A stretch of 64,000 bases of DNA. It comes from Streptomyces umbrinus (GTDB lineage Bacteria; Actinomycetota; Actinomycetes; Streptomycetales; Streptomycetaceae). Both the position numbers and the translations under genes were made by a program. Shown here piece after piece: positions 7,637 to 15,612 of the stretch; position 1 is the first letter of the stretch; each line of letters starts with the position of its first letter. The stretch covers positions 10,825,501 through 10,889,500 of the forward strand of contig NZ_JAUSZI010000002.1 in assembly GCF_030817415.1 (NCBI RefSeq), written 5' to 3'. The notes beneath the pieces are model-generated. The model was not told where the DNA came from and did no database searches. It saw only the letters and a program-made list of their open reading frames with translations.

Positions 7637-8939
7637 TTGGACAGCACTCCTGCCATGCACACCCCTGCAATACCCACTCCTGTCGTCCCGCCGCACCGGA
7701 TGGACCCGGCCGGCGGCTGCCCGCACGCCGACAACGCGCGCCTCCTCACGCGCGGCGCCGTGGCGTCGGTCGTCCTGCCCGGCGGTGTGGAGGGCATGGC
7801 GGTCCTCGGGCACGAGGCGCTCAAGGAGTTCCTCGCCCACCCCGAAGTCGCCAAGGACGCAGGGCACTTCACAGCGCTGAGGGAGGGGCGGATAGCCAAG
7901 GGATGGCCCTTGACGACCTTCGCGACCGTACGAGGGATGACGACCGCGGACGGCGACGACCACCGGCGGCTGCGCTCACTGGTCAGCAAGGCGTTCACCG
8001 CCCGGCGGGTCGAGCAACTGCGGCCCCGGATCGAGGAGTTGACGGACGGACCGCTCGACGACCTGCACCGCGCGGCGGAACAGGGCGGGGGAGTGGCCGA
8101 TCTGCGCGAGCACTTCGCGCTGCCGCTGCCGATGGGCGTCATCGGGGAACTGCTCGGCGTCGACGCCGAGTACCGAGACCGGCTGCACCACCTCTCGAAC
8201 TCTCGAACCAGGTCGTCGCCACCGACTTTCGCCCCGAGAAGGCCCTCGCCGCGAACAGGGAGCTGGTGGCCGTGCTGGGCGCGGTGGTCGCGGACCGGAC
8301 CGAGCGGCCGGGCGACGACCTCACCAGCGCGCTGATCACCGCCCGGGACGAGGGCGGCGACCGGCTCACCCACGAGGAACTCATCGGCACCCTGGTACTG
8401 ATGATCATCGCCGGGCACGAGACCACGCTGAACCTCATCACCAACGCCGTACGCGCCCTGTGCGGCCACCGGGACCAGCTTGGGCGGGTCACGAACGGCG
8501 AGGCGAGCTGGTCGGACGTGGTCGAGGAGACCCTGCGCTGGGACGCGCCCGTCAGCTACTTCCCCTTCCGCTATCCCGTGCGGGACCTGACGGTCGACGG
8601 GACCGTGATTCCTAGGGGCACGCCCGTCCTCTCCGGCTACTCGGCGGCGGGCGAGACCCGGCCGCGCACGGGTCCGACGCCGACCGCTTCGACGTCACCA
8701 GGCCCGCCAGGCCCGGCACCACCAGGCATCTGTCCCTCGGCCACGGCGCCCACTACTGCCTCGGCGCCCCGCTGGCCCGTCTGGAGTCCACCATGGCCCT
8801 GGAGCGGCTGTTCGCCCGCTTCCCCGGCCTCGACCTGGACCTGCCCGAGGTGGACCTCGCCCGTCACTCCAGCTTCGTGGGCAACAGCGTCCGGGCGCTT
8901 CCCGTACGGGTGGCATCGCGGGTGTCGCCGCGGGTGTGA
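7637..8939 (+). pseudogene. Cytochrome P450, broken by two frameshifts
   Basis: Three reading frames are needed to read one P450. Frame A (7637 to about 8200) starts with a normal N terminus and runs to GELLGVDAEYRDRLHHLSN. Frame B (about 8201-8650) carries the I-helix oxygen-activation motif AGHETT, the ExxR motif in EETLRW, and VIPRGTPVLSGYSAAG. Frame C (about 8655-8939) carries the haem loop LGHGAHYCLG with its cysteine ligand and a normal C terminus ending at TGA 8937-8939. The first break is an exact 8-bp tandem duplication (8193-8208). The second is consistent with loss of one C near 8652, where GGCCGAGAC would be expected. All catalytic motifs are intact apart from these breaks, so inactivation is recent or partly a sequencing artefact. 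Confidence 0.88.
8193..8208 (+). repeat. 8-bp tandem duplication inside the P450 gene
   Basis: TCTCGAAC occurs twice back to back (8193-8200 and 8201-8208). Removing one copy restores the P450 frame exactly (HHLSNQVVATDF). This is a replication-slippage type lesion. Confidence 0.9.
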
Positions 8940-8969
8940 AGTCCGCTCGCCCGAACAATCATGGGGATG

Positions 8970-8996
8970 TGTCGATCCGGCGCCGGTCCGTTCGTC
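8970..8996 (+). promoter_or_regulatory. ECF42-type promoter before the YCII/sigma operon
   Basis: TGTCGA (8970-8975), 17-nt spacer, CGTC (8993-8996). From memory, TGTCGA at -35 and CGA/TC at -10 is the motif reported for ECF42 sigma factors. The same elements with the same spacing, and the same flank TTCGTCGGTGGGG, recur at 10670. The promoter lies 57 bp before the YCII start and suggests autoregulation by the sigma factor encoded two genes on. It overlaps no intact gene (the P450 remnant ends at 8939). Confidence 0.75.
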
Positions 8997-9053
8997 GGTG
9001 GGGTGCAGGGACACCTGAATTGCACGAACTGCGGGAACCCAGGAGGACCGGTC

Positions 9054-9395
9054 ATGAAGTACGTGATGTTCATCTGCACCCCCGTCGGCGGCGAGGAGCT
9101 CAGCCCCGAGGAGATCGCCGACGATCCCCGCTTCACCTCGTACATCGACGAGGTGCGCACCAGCGGCGTGGTGAAGGGCGGCGCGAGGCTGAGGCCGGCC
9201 ACCGACGCCACCACCGTGCGCGTCCAGGGCGACGAAGTCCTGCTCAGCGACGGGCCGTTCGTGGAGTCCAAGGAGTATGTTGCCGGCTTCGACATCATCG
9301 AGGTCGCCGACCTCGACGAGGCCATCGCGCTGGCGTCCAGGCATCCCGCCGCGCTCGGCGGCGGTTCGGTGGAGGTGAGGCCGGTCTGGGAGTGA
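9054..9395 (+). CDS. YCII/DGPF domain protein
   Basis: A 113-aa protein of the YCII-related (DGPF) family. It begins MKYVMFICTPVGG at ATG 9054 with AGGAGG at 9041-9046, and contains the signature SDGPFVESKEYVAGFDIIE. Members have a ferredoxin-like dimeric alpha-beta barrel; their biochemical function is unknown, although genes of this family are the standard neighbours of ECF42 sigma factors. The stop codon overlaps the GTG of the sigma factor (GTGA), so the two are coupled. Confidence 0.9.
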   Translation: MKYVMFICTPVGGEELSPEEIADDPRFTSYIDEVRTSGVVKGGARLRPATDATTVRVQGDEVLLSDGPFVESKEYVAGFDIIEVADLDEAIALASRHPAALGGGSVEVRPVWE

Positions 9396-10684
9396 ACGAG
9401 AACGAAGGGGCGGACGGCATCGAAGGCGCGGACGGCGTCGAGGAGGCCGTCGCCGCCGCCTTCCGTGAGGAATGGGGCCAGGTCGTCGCCACCCTGATCA
9501 GGGTGACCGGCGACTGGGACCTCGCCGAGGAGTGCGCGCAGGACGCCTTCGCCCAGGCCCTCGACCGGTGGCGGCGCGACGGAGTACCGCGCCGCCCCGG
9601 CGCCTGGCTGACCACGACCGCGCGCAACCGAGCCATGGACGTGCTGCGCCGGGAGGCCGTGGGCGCGGCGAAACTGCGGGAGGTGGCGGTGCTGGCACGG
9701 GACGGGGGACCGTTCGACCCGCACGACCCGGACTTCGACAACGACAGCGGGGTCACGGACGACCGACTGCGGTTGCTCTTCACCTGCTGCCATCCCGCGC
9801 TGCCCATCGAGGCCCGGGTCGCTCTGACCCTGCGCACCCTCGCGGGCCTCACCACACCCGAGATCGCCCGCGCCTTCCTCGTGCCCGAGGCGACGATGGC
9901 GCAACGCCTCGTGCGCGCCAAGCGGAAGATCCGCAACGCCGGGATCCCGTACCGCGTACCGCCCGCGCATCTGCTGCCCGAGCGGACGACCGGCGTGCTG
10001 GGAGTGGTGTACCTGCTGTTCAACGAGGGGTACGCGGCCACGTCCGGCGCCGAACTCCTGCGGACGAACCTCTGCGCGGAGGCCGTCCGGCTCGCCCGGG
10101 TGCTGGCCCGGCTCATGCCCGACGAGCCCGAGGTCCTCGGCCTGCTCGCGCTCCTCCTGCTGCACGACGCCCGGCGGAACACCCGCGTGGACGCGGCCGG
10201 TGACCTGGTCACCCTGGAGGACCAGGACCGTACGGACTGGGACCGGGCGGAGGCCGACGAGGGCGCCGCCCTGCTGGAGACGGCACTGCGACGCGGGCGG
10301 CCGGGGCCGTACCAGATCCAGGCAGCCATCGCGGCCTGCCATGTCACCGCGGCCACCGCCGAGGAGACGGACTGGGCCGACATCGCCGCGCTGTACGGGG
10401 AGTTGGCACGCCACGTGCCGTCCGACGTGGTCAGGCTGAACCGCGCGGTGGCCGTCGGCATGTCCGAGAGCCCCGAGGCCGGTCTGGCCCTGGTGGCGGA
10501 GCTGGAGAAGGCGGGCGATCTGGCGGGATACCACCTGCTGCCGGCCACCCGGGCGGACCTCCTGCGGCGCTCGGGGCGCATGAGCGAGGCGGCCGAGGCG
10601 TACGAGAAGGCGCTGGAGCTGGTGGAGAACGACGCCGAGCGGCGATTTCTGGAAAAGCGGCTCGCGGAGTGTCGATCGGCGTAG
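9392..10684 (+). CDS. ECF42-group RNA polymerase sigma factor with C-terminal TPR-like extension
   Basis: A 430-aa sigma factor. The start is GTG 9392, overlapping the YCII stop by 4 nt. Sigma region 2 is at about residues 12-85 (LAEECAQDAFAQALDRWRRDG, PGAWLTTTARNRAMD) and region 4 at about 125-175 (ARVALTLRTLAGLTTPEIARAFL). A long C-terminal part (about 190-430) contains LLFNEGYAA, the NLCAEAVRLARVLARLMPDEPEVLGLLALLLLHDAR block and RRSGRMSEAAEAYEKALELV, a TPR-like repeat. This layout and the YCII neighbour define ECF42. No anti-sigma factor is adjacent, as is normal for the group, where the C-terminal extension is thought to be needed for activity. The gene contains the second ECF42 promoter at its very 3' end. 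Confidence 0.92.
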   Translation: MNENEGADGIEGADGVEEAVAAAFREEWGQVVATLIRVTGDWDLAEECAQDAFAQALDRWRRDGVPRRPGAWLTTTARNRAMDVLRREAVGAAKLREVAVLARDGGPFDPHDPDFDNDSGVTDDRLRLLFTCCHPALPIEARVALTLRTLAGLTTPEIARAFLVPEATMAQRLVRAKRKIRNAGIPYRVPPAHLLPERTTGVLGVVYLLFNEGYAATSGAELLRTNLCAEAVRLARVLARLMPDEPEVLGLLALLLLHDARRNTRVDAAGDLVTLEDQDRTDWDRAEADEGAALLETALRRGRPGPYQIQAAIAACHVTAATAEETDWADIAALYGELARHVPSDVVRLNRAVAVGMSESPEAGLALVAELEKAGDLAGYHLLPATRADLLRRSGRMSEAAEAYEKALELVENDAERRFLEKRLAECRSA

Positions 10685-10696
10685 GAACAGTTCGTC
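10670..10696 (+). promoter_or_regulatory. Second ECF42-type promoter, before the small peptide/MFS operon
   Basis: TGTCGA (10670-10675), 17-nt spacer, CGTC (10693-10696). It overlaps the last codons of the sigma factor gene and lies 37 bp before the start of the 65-aa peptide. Spacing and -10 flank are the same as at 8970. Confidence 0.75.
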
Positions 10697-10733
10697 GGTG
10701 GGGCGAAAGCACCCGACGACACCGGAGGTTCCG

Positions 10734-10931
10734 ATGACCGCCACCGTTCCGACCGTCCCAGCTGTCCCCGCCGCCCCCAGCCGGCGCACCGACAAGCTCC
10801 TCGCGCTGCTCTCACCGCGCCGTCGGCGGCCTGTGTCCCACGCGGCACAACCCTCGATCAACCACAGCCCGGGCGGCGGCCCCGACAGCGGCCCGGACGT
10901 CTGGCTCGCGGGCCTGAGGCTGGGGAGCTGA
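10734..10931 (+). CDS. Small hypothetical protein co-transcribed with the exporter
   Basis: A 65-aa protein from ATG 10734 with GGAGG at 10724-10728. The N terminus is a Val/Pro/Ala repeat (TATVPTVPAVPAAP), then RRTDKLLALLSPRRRRP, then a Gly/Pro-rich tail ending LAGLRLGS. It has no membrane segment or cysteine. It ends 3 bp before the exporter start and has its own ECF42-type promoter, which supports it being translated. I do not recognise a family. Confidence 0.65.
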   Translation: MTATVPTVPAVPAAPSRRTDKLLALLSPRRRRPVSHAAQPSINHSPGGGPDSGPDVWLAGLRLGS

Positions 10932-10934
10932 GCC

Positions 10935-12434
10935 ATGGGCGCCACGACACCAGAAGCCCGGTCTCTCACGACCCCCGGCCCCGCCCCCGATCCGCGCCGC
11001 TGGCGTGCCCTCGCCCTGCTCTGCGTGGCCGGGTTCATGGTCATCCTCGACGCACAGATCGTTGTCCTCGCGCTGCCCTCCATCGCCGACGGACTCGGGT
11101 TCACCGCGGCCGGCGCCCAGTGGGTGATGAGCGCCTATCTGCTCAGCTTCGGCGGGCTCCTGCTCCTCGGCGGACGGATCGCCGACCTGCTGGGCCGCCG
11201 CCGCGTCTTCATGACGGGCACCCTGCTCTTCGCGCTGTCCTCGCTGCTCTGCGGGTTCGCCTGGACGGCCGGCGTGCTGGTGGCCGCCCGTGCCGTGCAG
11301 GGCGTGTCGGCCGCCGTCATGGCACCCACCGCGCTATCCATCCTCCTGAACACCTTCGAAGAGGGGACCGAGCGCAACAAGGCCCTCGCCCTCTGGTCCG
11401 GCAGCGGCGGCTTCGGCGCCACGGCGGCGCTGCTCATCGGCGGCCCGCTCACCGACGTCCTCGGCTGGGAGTGGGTGTTCTTCCTGAACGTGCCTGTGGC
11501 GCTGGTGCTGCTCGCCCTGAGCCCGGTACTGCTGCGCGAGAGCCGCACCGAGGCACGGACCCGCTCGTACGATCCGGCCGGCGCCCTGGCCGTCACGGCG
11601 GCGCTCCTCGCCTGTGTCTACGCCGTCGTCGAGGCGCCCCGGGCAGGATGGCTGTCGGCGCAGACGCTCGGCCTGCTGGCCGCCTCCGCCGTACTGACGC
11701 TGCTGTTCGTGTGTGTCGAGGCCCGGTCGAAGGCGCCTCTCGTACCGTTGCGACTGCTGCGCTCCCGTGGGGTGAGCGGCGGGAACCTCGTGGTGTTCCT
11801 GCTCGGCGGCAGCGCCTTCGGGATGTCGTACACGCTCTCCCAGTACGGGCAGGGCGTTCTCGGCTACTCGCCGCTGCGCTTCGGCCTCTACAACGTCGTG
11901 ATGCCGGTGACGGCCGTGATCGGCTCGTACGCCGGACAGGCCCTGGTCACCCGTGTCGGCCCGCGTCCGGTCGCGGTCGGCGGGCTCACGCTGGTCGGCG
12001 TGGGCAGCCTGCTGCTGGCCGGGGTGCCGGTGGACGGCGGGTTCGTGCGCGACCTGTTCCCCGGGCTGCTGGTCTTCGGGCTGGGGCTCGGTGCCTGCGC
12101 GGTCGCCGGTTCCATCGCCGCGCTGACCGGAGTGGGGGAGCGGGAGTCGGGGGTGGCCTCCGGGATCAACACCGCGGCCTTCCAGATCGGGGGTGCCTTC
12201 GGCGTCGCCGTCGTCTCCTCGGTCGCGGTGTCGTACACGAGCGGGGCAGACCGGCTCGCCGCCCTCACCGCGGGCTACCGGGCCGCGTTCGTCGCGTGTG
12301 TCGTCCTCGCGGTGGTCGGGACGGCCGTCGCACTCGTCCTCCTCGGCCGGAGGCGACGGCCTGCCGGGCGCAGCCCTGCCCGACCGGGGCCGGACTACCC
12401 GAGCACGTCGAAGATCCCGAACCCGAAGCCCTGA
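10935..12434 (+). CDS. DHA2-family (14-TM) MFS drug exporter
   Basis: A 499-aa proton-driven efflux transporter of the EmrB/QacA class. The first membrane segment contains GFMVILDAQIVVLALPSI (motif D1 region), followed by GAQWVMSAYLLSFGGLLLLGGRIADLLGRRR (motif A) and, after segment 4, the motif C-like GSGGFGATAALLIGGPL. About 14 hydrophobic segments can be counted. It starts 3 bp after the small peptide gene and belongs to the same ECF42-controlled transcript. Its last 40 bp overlap the convergent GH13 gene. The substrate is unknown; the context suggests export in response to the signal sensed through the sigma factor. Confidence 0.88.
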   Translation: MGATTPEARSLTTPGPAPDPRRWRALALLCVAGFMVILDAQIVVLALPSIADGLGFTAAGAQWVMSAYLLSFGGLLLLGGRIADLLGRRRVFMTGTLLFALSSLLCGFAWTAGVLVAARAVQGVSAAVMAPTALSILLNTFEEGTERNKALALWSGSGGFGATAALLIGGPLTDVLGWEWVFFLNVPVALVLLALSPVLLRESRTEARTRSYDPAGALAVTAALLACVYAVVEAPRAGWLSAQTLGLLAASAVLTLLFVCVEARSKAPLVPLRLLRSRGVSGGNLVVFLLGGSAFGMSYTLSQYGQGVLGYSPLRFGLYNVVMPVTAVIGSYAGQALVTRVGPRPVAVGGLTLVGVGSLLLAGVPVDGGFVRDLFPGLLVFGLGLGACAVAGSIAALTGVGERESGVASGINTAAFQIGGAFGVAVVSSVAVSYTSGADRLAALTAGYRAAFVACVVLAVVGTAVALVLLGRRRRPAGRSPARPGPDYPSTSKIPNPKP

Positions 12435-13990
12435 GCCGTGACGGTGTCACCGTCGGTGCCGACACCGGACGCCTCCAGGGCTCGGCCGGGCCGGATGCCG
12501 TCGAGGCGGTGACTCGCCTGCCCCTGCTGGGGGTTCACGACCACGAGATACCGTCCGCCGCGTACGTACACGAACGGGTATCCGGCGTGCAGGACCTCCA
12601 CTGAGCCGCCCGCCCCGAGTTCCGGGGTCGTCGTGCGGAGAGCGATGAGACGGCGTACGAGATGGAGGAGGGACGTGTCGTCGGCGCGCTGGGCGGCGAC
12701 GGTGGGGCGGTCCGGGGCGGGGTCGACCGGGAGGTAGGGGTGGTCGGACGTCGAGAAGCCCGCGTTGGGGCCGTCGTCCCACTGCATGGGAGTGCGGGAG
12801 CCCGCCCGGTTGTAGCGCGGGCCGAGCACGCTGCCCTCGGTGTCGGGGAGGTCCGGGATGTAGCGCATACCGATCTCGTCGCCGTAGTAGATGGCGGGGA
12901 GCGTGGGCCAGGTGAGCTGGAAGGCGAAGGCGGCGGGGAGTTGTTCGGCCGTGCGGGGGCCGCAGTTGAGGCGCGAGAAGTCGTGGTTGGCGGTGGGCAG
13001 GGAGATGAAGCCGCTGTCACCCAGGGCTGACGAAGCCCGCTGCCAGGCCTCGACGAAGGGGCGGGGCGAGCCCTGGCCGCTCGGGTCGAAGAAGCAATCG
13101 AGCGGGTCCCAGGTGTCATTGACGGTGCCGGTGCCGTTGCTCCACAGCGAGCGCAGCGCCAGGCCGTCGGTGGGGCCGCCGAAGTGGAGGAAGAAGTCCG
13201 TGTGGAACCCCGCCGGCACCGAGACTTCGGGTTCGCCCCACTCGGAGAGCAGCACCGCGTCCGGGTGCGTGCGGTCCAGCCAGTGGCGCAGTTCCGTCCA
13301 GATCCTGCTCGTCTCCGCCTTGTCCGGGTCGTCCTTGACGAGCGAGGCGGCCATGTCGACACGGAAGCCCGAGAGGCCGAGGCTCAGCCAGTGGTCCATG
13401 ACCGTGCGCAGGGCTTCCCGGTTGGCGCGCGGACCCTCCGCGTCCACCGGCTGCCGCCACGGCTCGGCCGAATTCTCGCTTGCGTAACCGAAGTTGAGGG
13501 CCGGCTGGAAGTCGAAGAAGTTCGGCAGATACGCGCCAGGCCGACTCCCCGGCGAGGCCACGAAGCCCTCCGGCGTGACCCCTGACTGGCCCTCCGGCGC
13601 CCAGATGTAGCGATGGTCGTCCGGATCGTTCGCCGAGGCCCTGAACCACGGGTGCTCGGCGGAGGTGTGTCCGGCGACCAGGTCGAGGAGTACGCGGATG
13701 CCGCGGCGGCCCGCCCGGTCGACGAGCTTCGCCAGGTCGTCGTTGGATCCGTAGCGCGGAGCCACGTTCAGATAGTCGGCGACGTCGTACCCCGCGTCAC
13801 CGAACGGCGAGACGAAGCACGGGTTCAGCCAGACCGTGTTCACCCCCAGCCAGGCCAGATGGTCGAGACGCTCGGCGATGCCGTCGAAGTCACCGATCCC
13901 GTCGCCGTTCGAGTCCGCGAACGACTGCGGATAGATCTGGTAGAACACGGCATCGGCCAGCCAGGCGGGCGCGGGACGGAAGGAGTTCAT
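12395..13990 (-). CDS. GH13-family glycosidase (alpha-glucosidase / trehalose-synthase-like)
   Basis: A 531-aa cytoplasmic alpha-amylase-superfamily enzyme starting at ATG 13990. Conserved regions: AVFYQIYPQSFADSNGDGIGD at the N terminus, GIRVLLDLVAGHTS, GFRVDMAASL (nucleophile Asp), LLSEWGEPE (acid/base Glu), and LPTANHDFSRLN (transition-state Asp). IYYGDEIGM and SRTPMQWDDGPNAGFS are typical of oligo-1,6-glucosidase, alpha-glucosidase and trehalose synthase subfamilies. I cannot assign the subfamily; SRL after NHD differs from the usual NHDxxR. No transporter or LacI regulator is adjacent, so it is not a classical maltodextrin operon. Confidence 0.85.
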   Translation of the reverse strand: MNSFRPAPAWLADAVFYQIYPQSFADSNGDGIGDFDGIAERLDHLAWLGVNTVWLNPCFVSPFGDAGYDVADYLNVAPRYGSNDDLAKLVDRAGRRGIRVLLDLVAGHTSAEHPWFRASANDPDDHRYIWAPEGQSGVTPEGFVASPGSRPGAYLPNFFDFQPALNFGYASENSAEPWRQPVDAEGPRANREALRTVMDHWLSLGLSGFRVDMAASLVKDDPDKAETSRIWTELRHWLDRTHPDAVLLSEWGEPEVSVPAGFHTDFFLHFGGPTDGLALRSLWSNGTGTVNDTWDPLDCFFDPSGQGSPRPFVEAWQRASSALGDSGFISLPTANHDFSRLNCGPRTAEQLPAAFAFQLTWPTLPAIYYGDEIGMRYIPDLPDTEGSVLGPRYNRAGSRTPMQWDDGPNAGFSTSDHPYLPVDPAPDRPTVAAQRADDTSLLHLVRRLIALRTTTPELGAGGSVEVLHAGYPFVYVRGGRYLVVVNPQQGQASHRLDGIRPGRALEASGVGTDGDTVTAQGFGFGIFDVLG

Positions 13991-14033
13991 AGGTGGAGGG
14001 TGACAGCGCGACCGATGCACGGGAAAGTGGGCA

Positions 14034-14086
14034 GCGCCCCGAAGGGGCGCGGGGAGCTGCGCGACAAGCCACAACGAACCCGCAGA
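14034..14086 (+). repeat. Interspersed Streptomyces palindromic repeat, copy 1
   Basis: GCGCCCCGAAGGGGCGC (14034-14050) followed by GGGGAGCTGCGCGACAAGCC and an ACCCGCAG end. The same palindrome plus GGGGAACTGCGCGACCAGCCAC tail recurs at 28168 and, inverted, at 37836. It sits between the GH13 start and the methyltransferase, in an intergenic region. Confidence 0.75.
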
Positions 14087-14113
14087 CGACCAACCGCACC
14101 CCAGTGGAACGCC

Positions 14114-14119
14114 TACGCT
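14114..14119 (+). promoter_or_regulatory. Candidate -10 element of the methyltransferase gene
   Basis: TACGCT fits TANNNT and lies 8 nt before ATG 14128. No ribosome binding site is seen, so a very short or absent leader is possible. There is no convincing -35. Confidence 0.35.
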
Positions 14120-14127
14120 GAGCAGCC

Positions 14128-14856
14128 ATGTTCACCCCGCAAGGCCCCACGTTCCGCGAACTCGCCGTACAGGCGCTGTCGTCCGTCGAGCACGGCTACG
14201 ACCTCCTCGCACCGAAGTTCGACCACACCCCCTTCCGTACGCCGGACTCGGTACTGCGGTCCGTCGCGCGGGCACTCAGGAGGATCGGTCCGTTCGAGAG
14301 CGGACTCGACCTGTGCTGCGGCACCGGCGCGGGCATGGACGTGCTGCGGTCGGTGTGCCGGGAGCAGGTCACCGGCGTCGACATCAGCATCGGCATGCTC
14401 GCCGTGGCCCGGGAACGGGCGGCACGCCCCGGCGGGCCGCCGACCGCCTGGGTACGCGGCGACGCCCGCGCCCTGCCGTTCGGCCCGGCCTTCGACCTGG
14501 TGGTGAGCTTCGGGGCGTTCGGGCACTTCCTGCCCAGGGAACTGCCGGGGCTGTTCGCGCAGGTCCACTTCGTGCTCCGGCCCGGCGGACGGTTCGCCTT
14601 CCCGATCGGTGCCCCCGCCCGCCCCGGCTCACGCGGCTACTGGGCCCTGCTCGGCTTCGACGCGGCGATGCGCGTTCGGAACGCCGTGTGGCGTCCCCCG
14701 TTCGTCATGTACTACCGGGAGTTCCGCCTCGACGACGTACGACGGGAACTCGTCCGCGCCGGTTTCTCGGTGGAGCTGTACGCCCTCCCCGAGTTCGGGC
14801 GCAGGAGTGAAGGCAGCCCCCGCTGCCGGATGGTGGTGGCGACGAAGCCGGGGTAG
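14128..14856 (+). CDS. Class I SAM-dependent methyltransferase
   Basis: A 242-aa methyltransferase. The SAM-binding motif I is LDLCCGTGAGMDVL (residues about 61-74), followed by the acidic motif II in VTGVDISIGML and motif IV in FDLVVSFGAFGHF, with the post-motif LRPGGRFAFPIG. The HGYDLLAPKFDHTPFRTPD N terminus resembles UbiE/Methyltransf_11 type proteins. The substrate is not predictable. It is a monocistronic gene, divergent from the GH13 gene. Confidence 0.8.
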   Translation: MFTPQGPTFRELAVQALSSVEHGYDLLAPKFDHTPFRTPDSVLRSVARALRRIGPFESGLDLCCGTGAGMDVLRSVCREQVTGVDISIGMLAVARERAARPGGPPTAWVRGDARALPFGPAFDLVVSFGAFGHFLPRELPGLFAQVHFVLRPGGRFAFPIGAPARPGSRGYWALLGFDAAMRVRNAVWRPPFVMYYREFRLDDVRRELVRAGFSVELYALPEFGRRSEGSPRCRMVVATKPG

Positions 14857-14890
14857 TGCGGGGTAGTTGCCGGCGGGGCTCCCCGAGCGG

Positions 14891-15454
14891 CTACTCGAGC
14901 CCGGAGATCCGGAACACCGTCCGTGCCGTCTCCCGGTCCAGCCGTTCCGACAGCCGCCGCAGCTCCGTCGTACCGCAGACGAGCGAGCCGCCCGCCGCCG
15001 AGGCCCGCGCGCCCTCGTCCAGGAGCCGCCACAGCGCGGGGTTGTCGACCAGGACCCGGGGATCGAACTCGACGCGTCCGCCGAACTCGTCGCGCAGGAC
15101 GAGGCGTTGGGCCACTCCGTCCGAGCGGCACACCGCGACGAGCCGGTCCGTGTACACGGACCGGTGCCCGAACAGGCCCTGGCACACGAACTCGCCCTCG
15201 CGCGCGGACACGCGGGCGGGCAGCAGCACGGCGAACAGGACGAAGGCCAGCGCCGCCCACAGCAGGAACCGCAAGGCCGTGAGGCGTCCCGAACCCGCGT
15301 CGAACACCAGCGACAGCCCCAGCATCAGCGCGGCACAGCCCACGGCCGAGCGCGCCTCGCCCGCCCACGCGCGGTCGTGGACCCATGTGCCGTCGTCGTA
15401 CGCCGGCACATCGGGGAAACGACCGGACGCGGGTCCCTCGATACGTCGAGACAT
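14891..15454 (-). CDS. Two-TM membrane protein of unknown function
   Basis: A 187-aa protein from ATG 15454. Two closely spaced hydrophobic segments (about residues 37-55 and 61-81, SAVGCAALMLGLSLVF and LTALRFLLWAALAFVLFAVLL) are followed by a soluble part with a beta-rich PH-like pattern (GEFVCQGLFGHRSVYTDRLVAVCR, LVLRDEFGGRVEFDPRVLVDNPALW). Such TM-TM-PH-like proteins are common in Streptomyces and have no known role. Coding potential is strong (G/C third positions). It has no operon partner. Confidence 0.7.
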   Translation of the reverse strand: MSRRIEGPASGRFPDVPAYDDGTWVHDRAWAGEARSAVGCAALMLGLSLVFDAGSGRLTALRFLLWAALAFVLFAVLLPARVSAREGEFVCQGLFGHRSVYTDRLVAVCRSDGVAQRLVLRDEFGGRVEFDPRVLVDNPALWRLLDEGARASAAGGSLVCGTTELRRLSERLDRETARTVFRISGLE

Positions 15455-15612
15455 GGCGGCGACGGTAGGCACGCGCGTCACGCCGTGGGAGTGACTTGAT
15501 GCTTCGCTGACTCTCCGGCCGACGAAAATGACGCGTGTCGTACGGCGCCCGTCCGGAATGCAACCACGAGTCACCGTTCGTAGTCGCCCTTTCGCCGGTG
15601 CGGGGGCGCCGG

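Noticed and set aside
8193..8208. Programmed frameshifting in the P450
   Set aside because: An exact 8-bp tandem duplication explains the shift, and there is no slippery heptamer or pseudoknot. A second lesion is present downstream.
6335..12434. A secondary-metabolite cluster built from monooxygenase, P450 and exporter
   Set aside because: No scaffold-forming enzyme is present, the P450 is broken, and the exporter belongs to the ECF42 unit.
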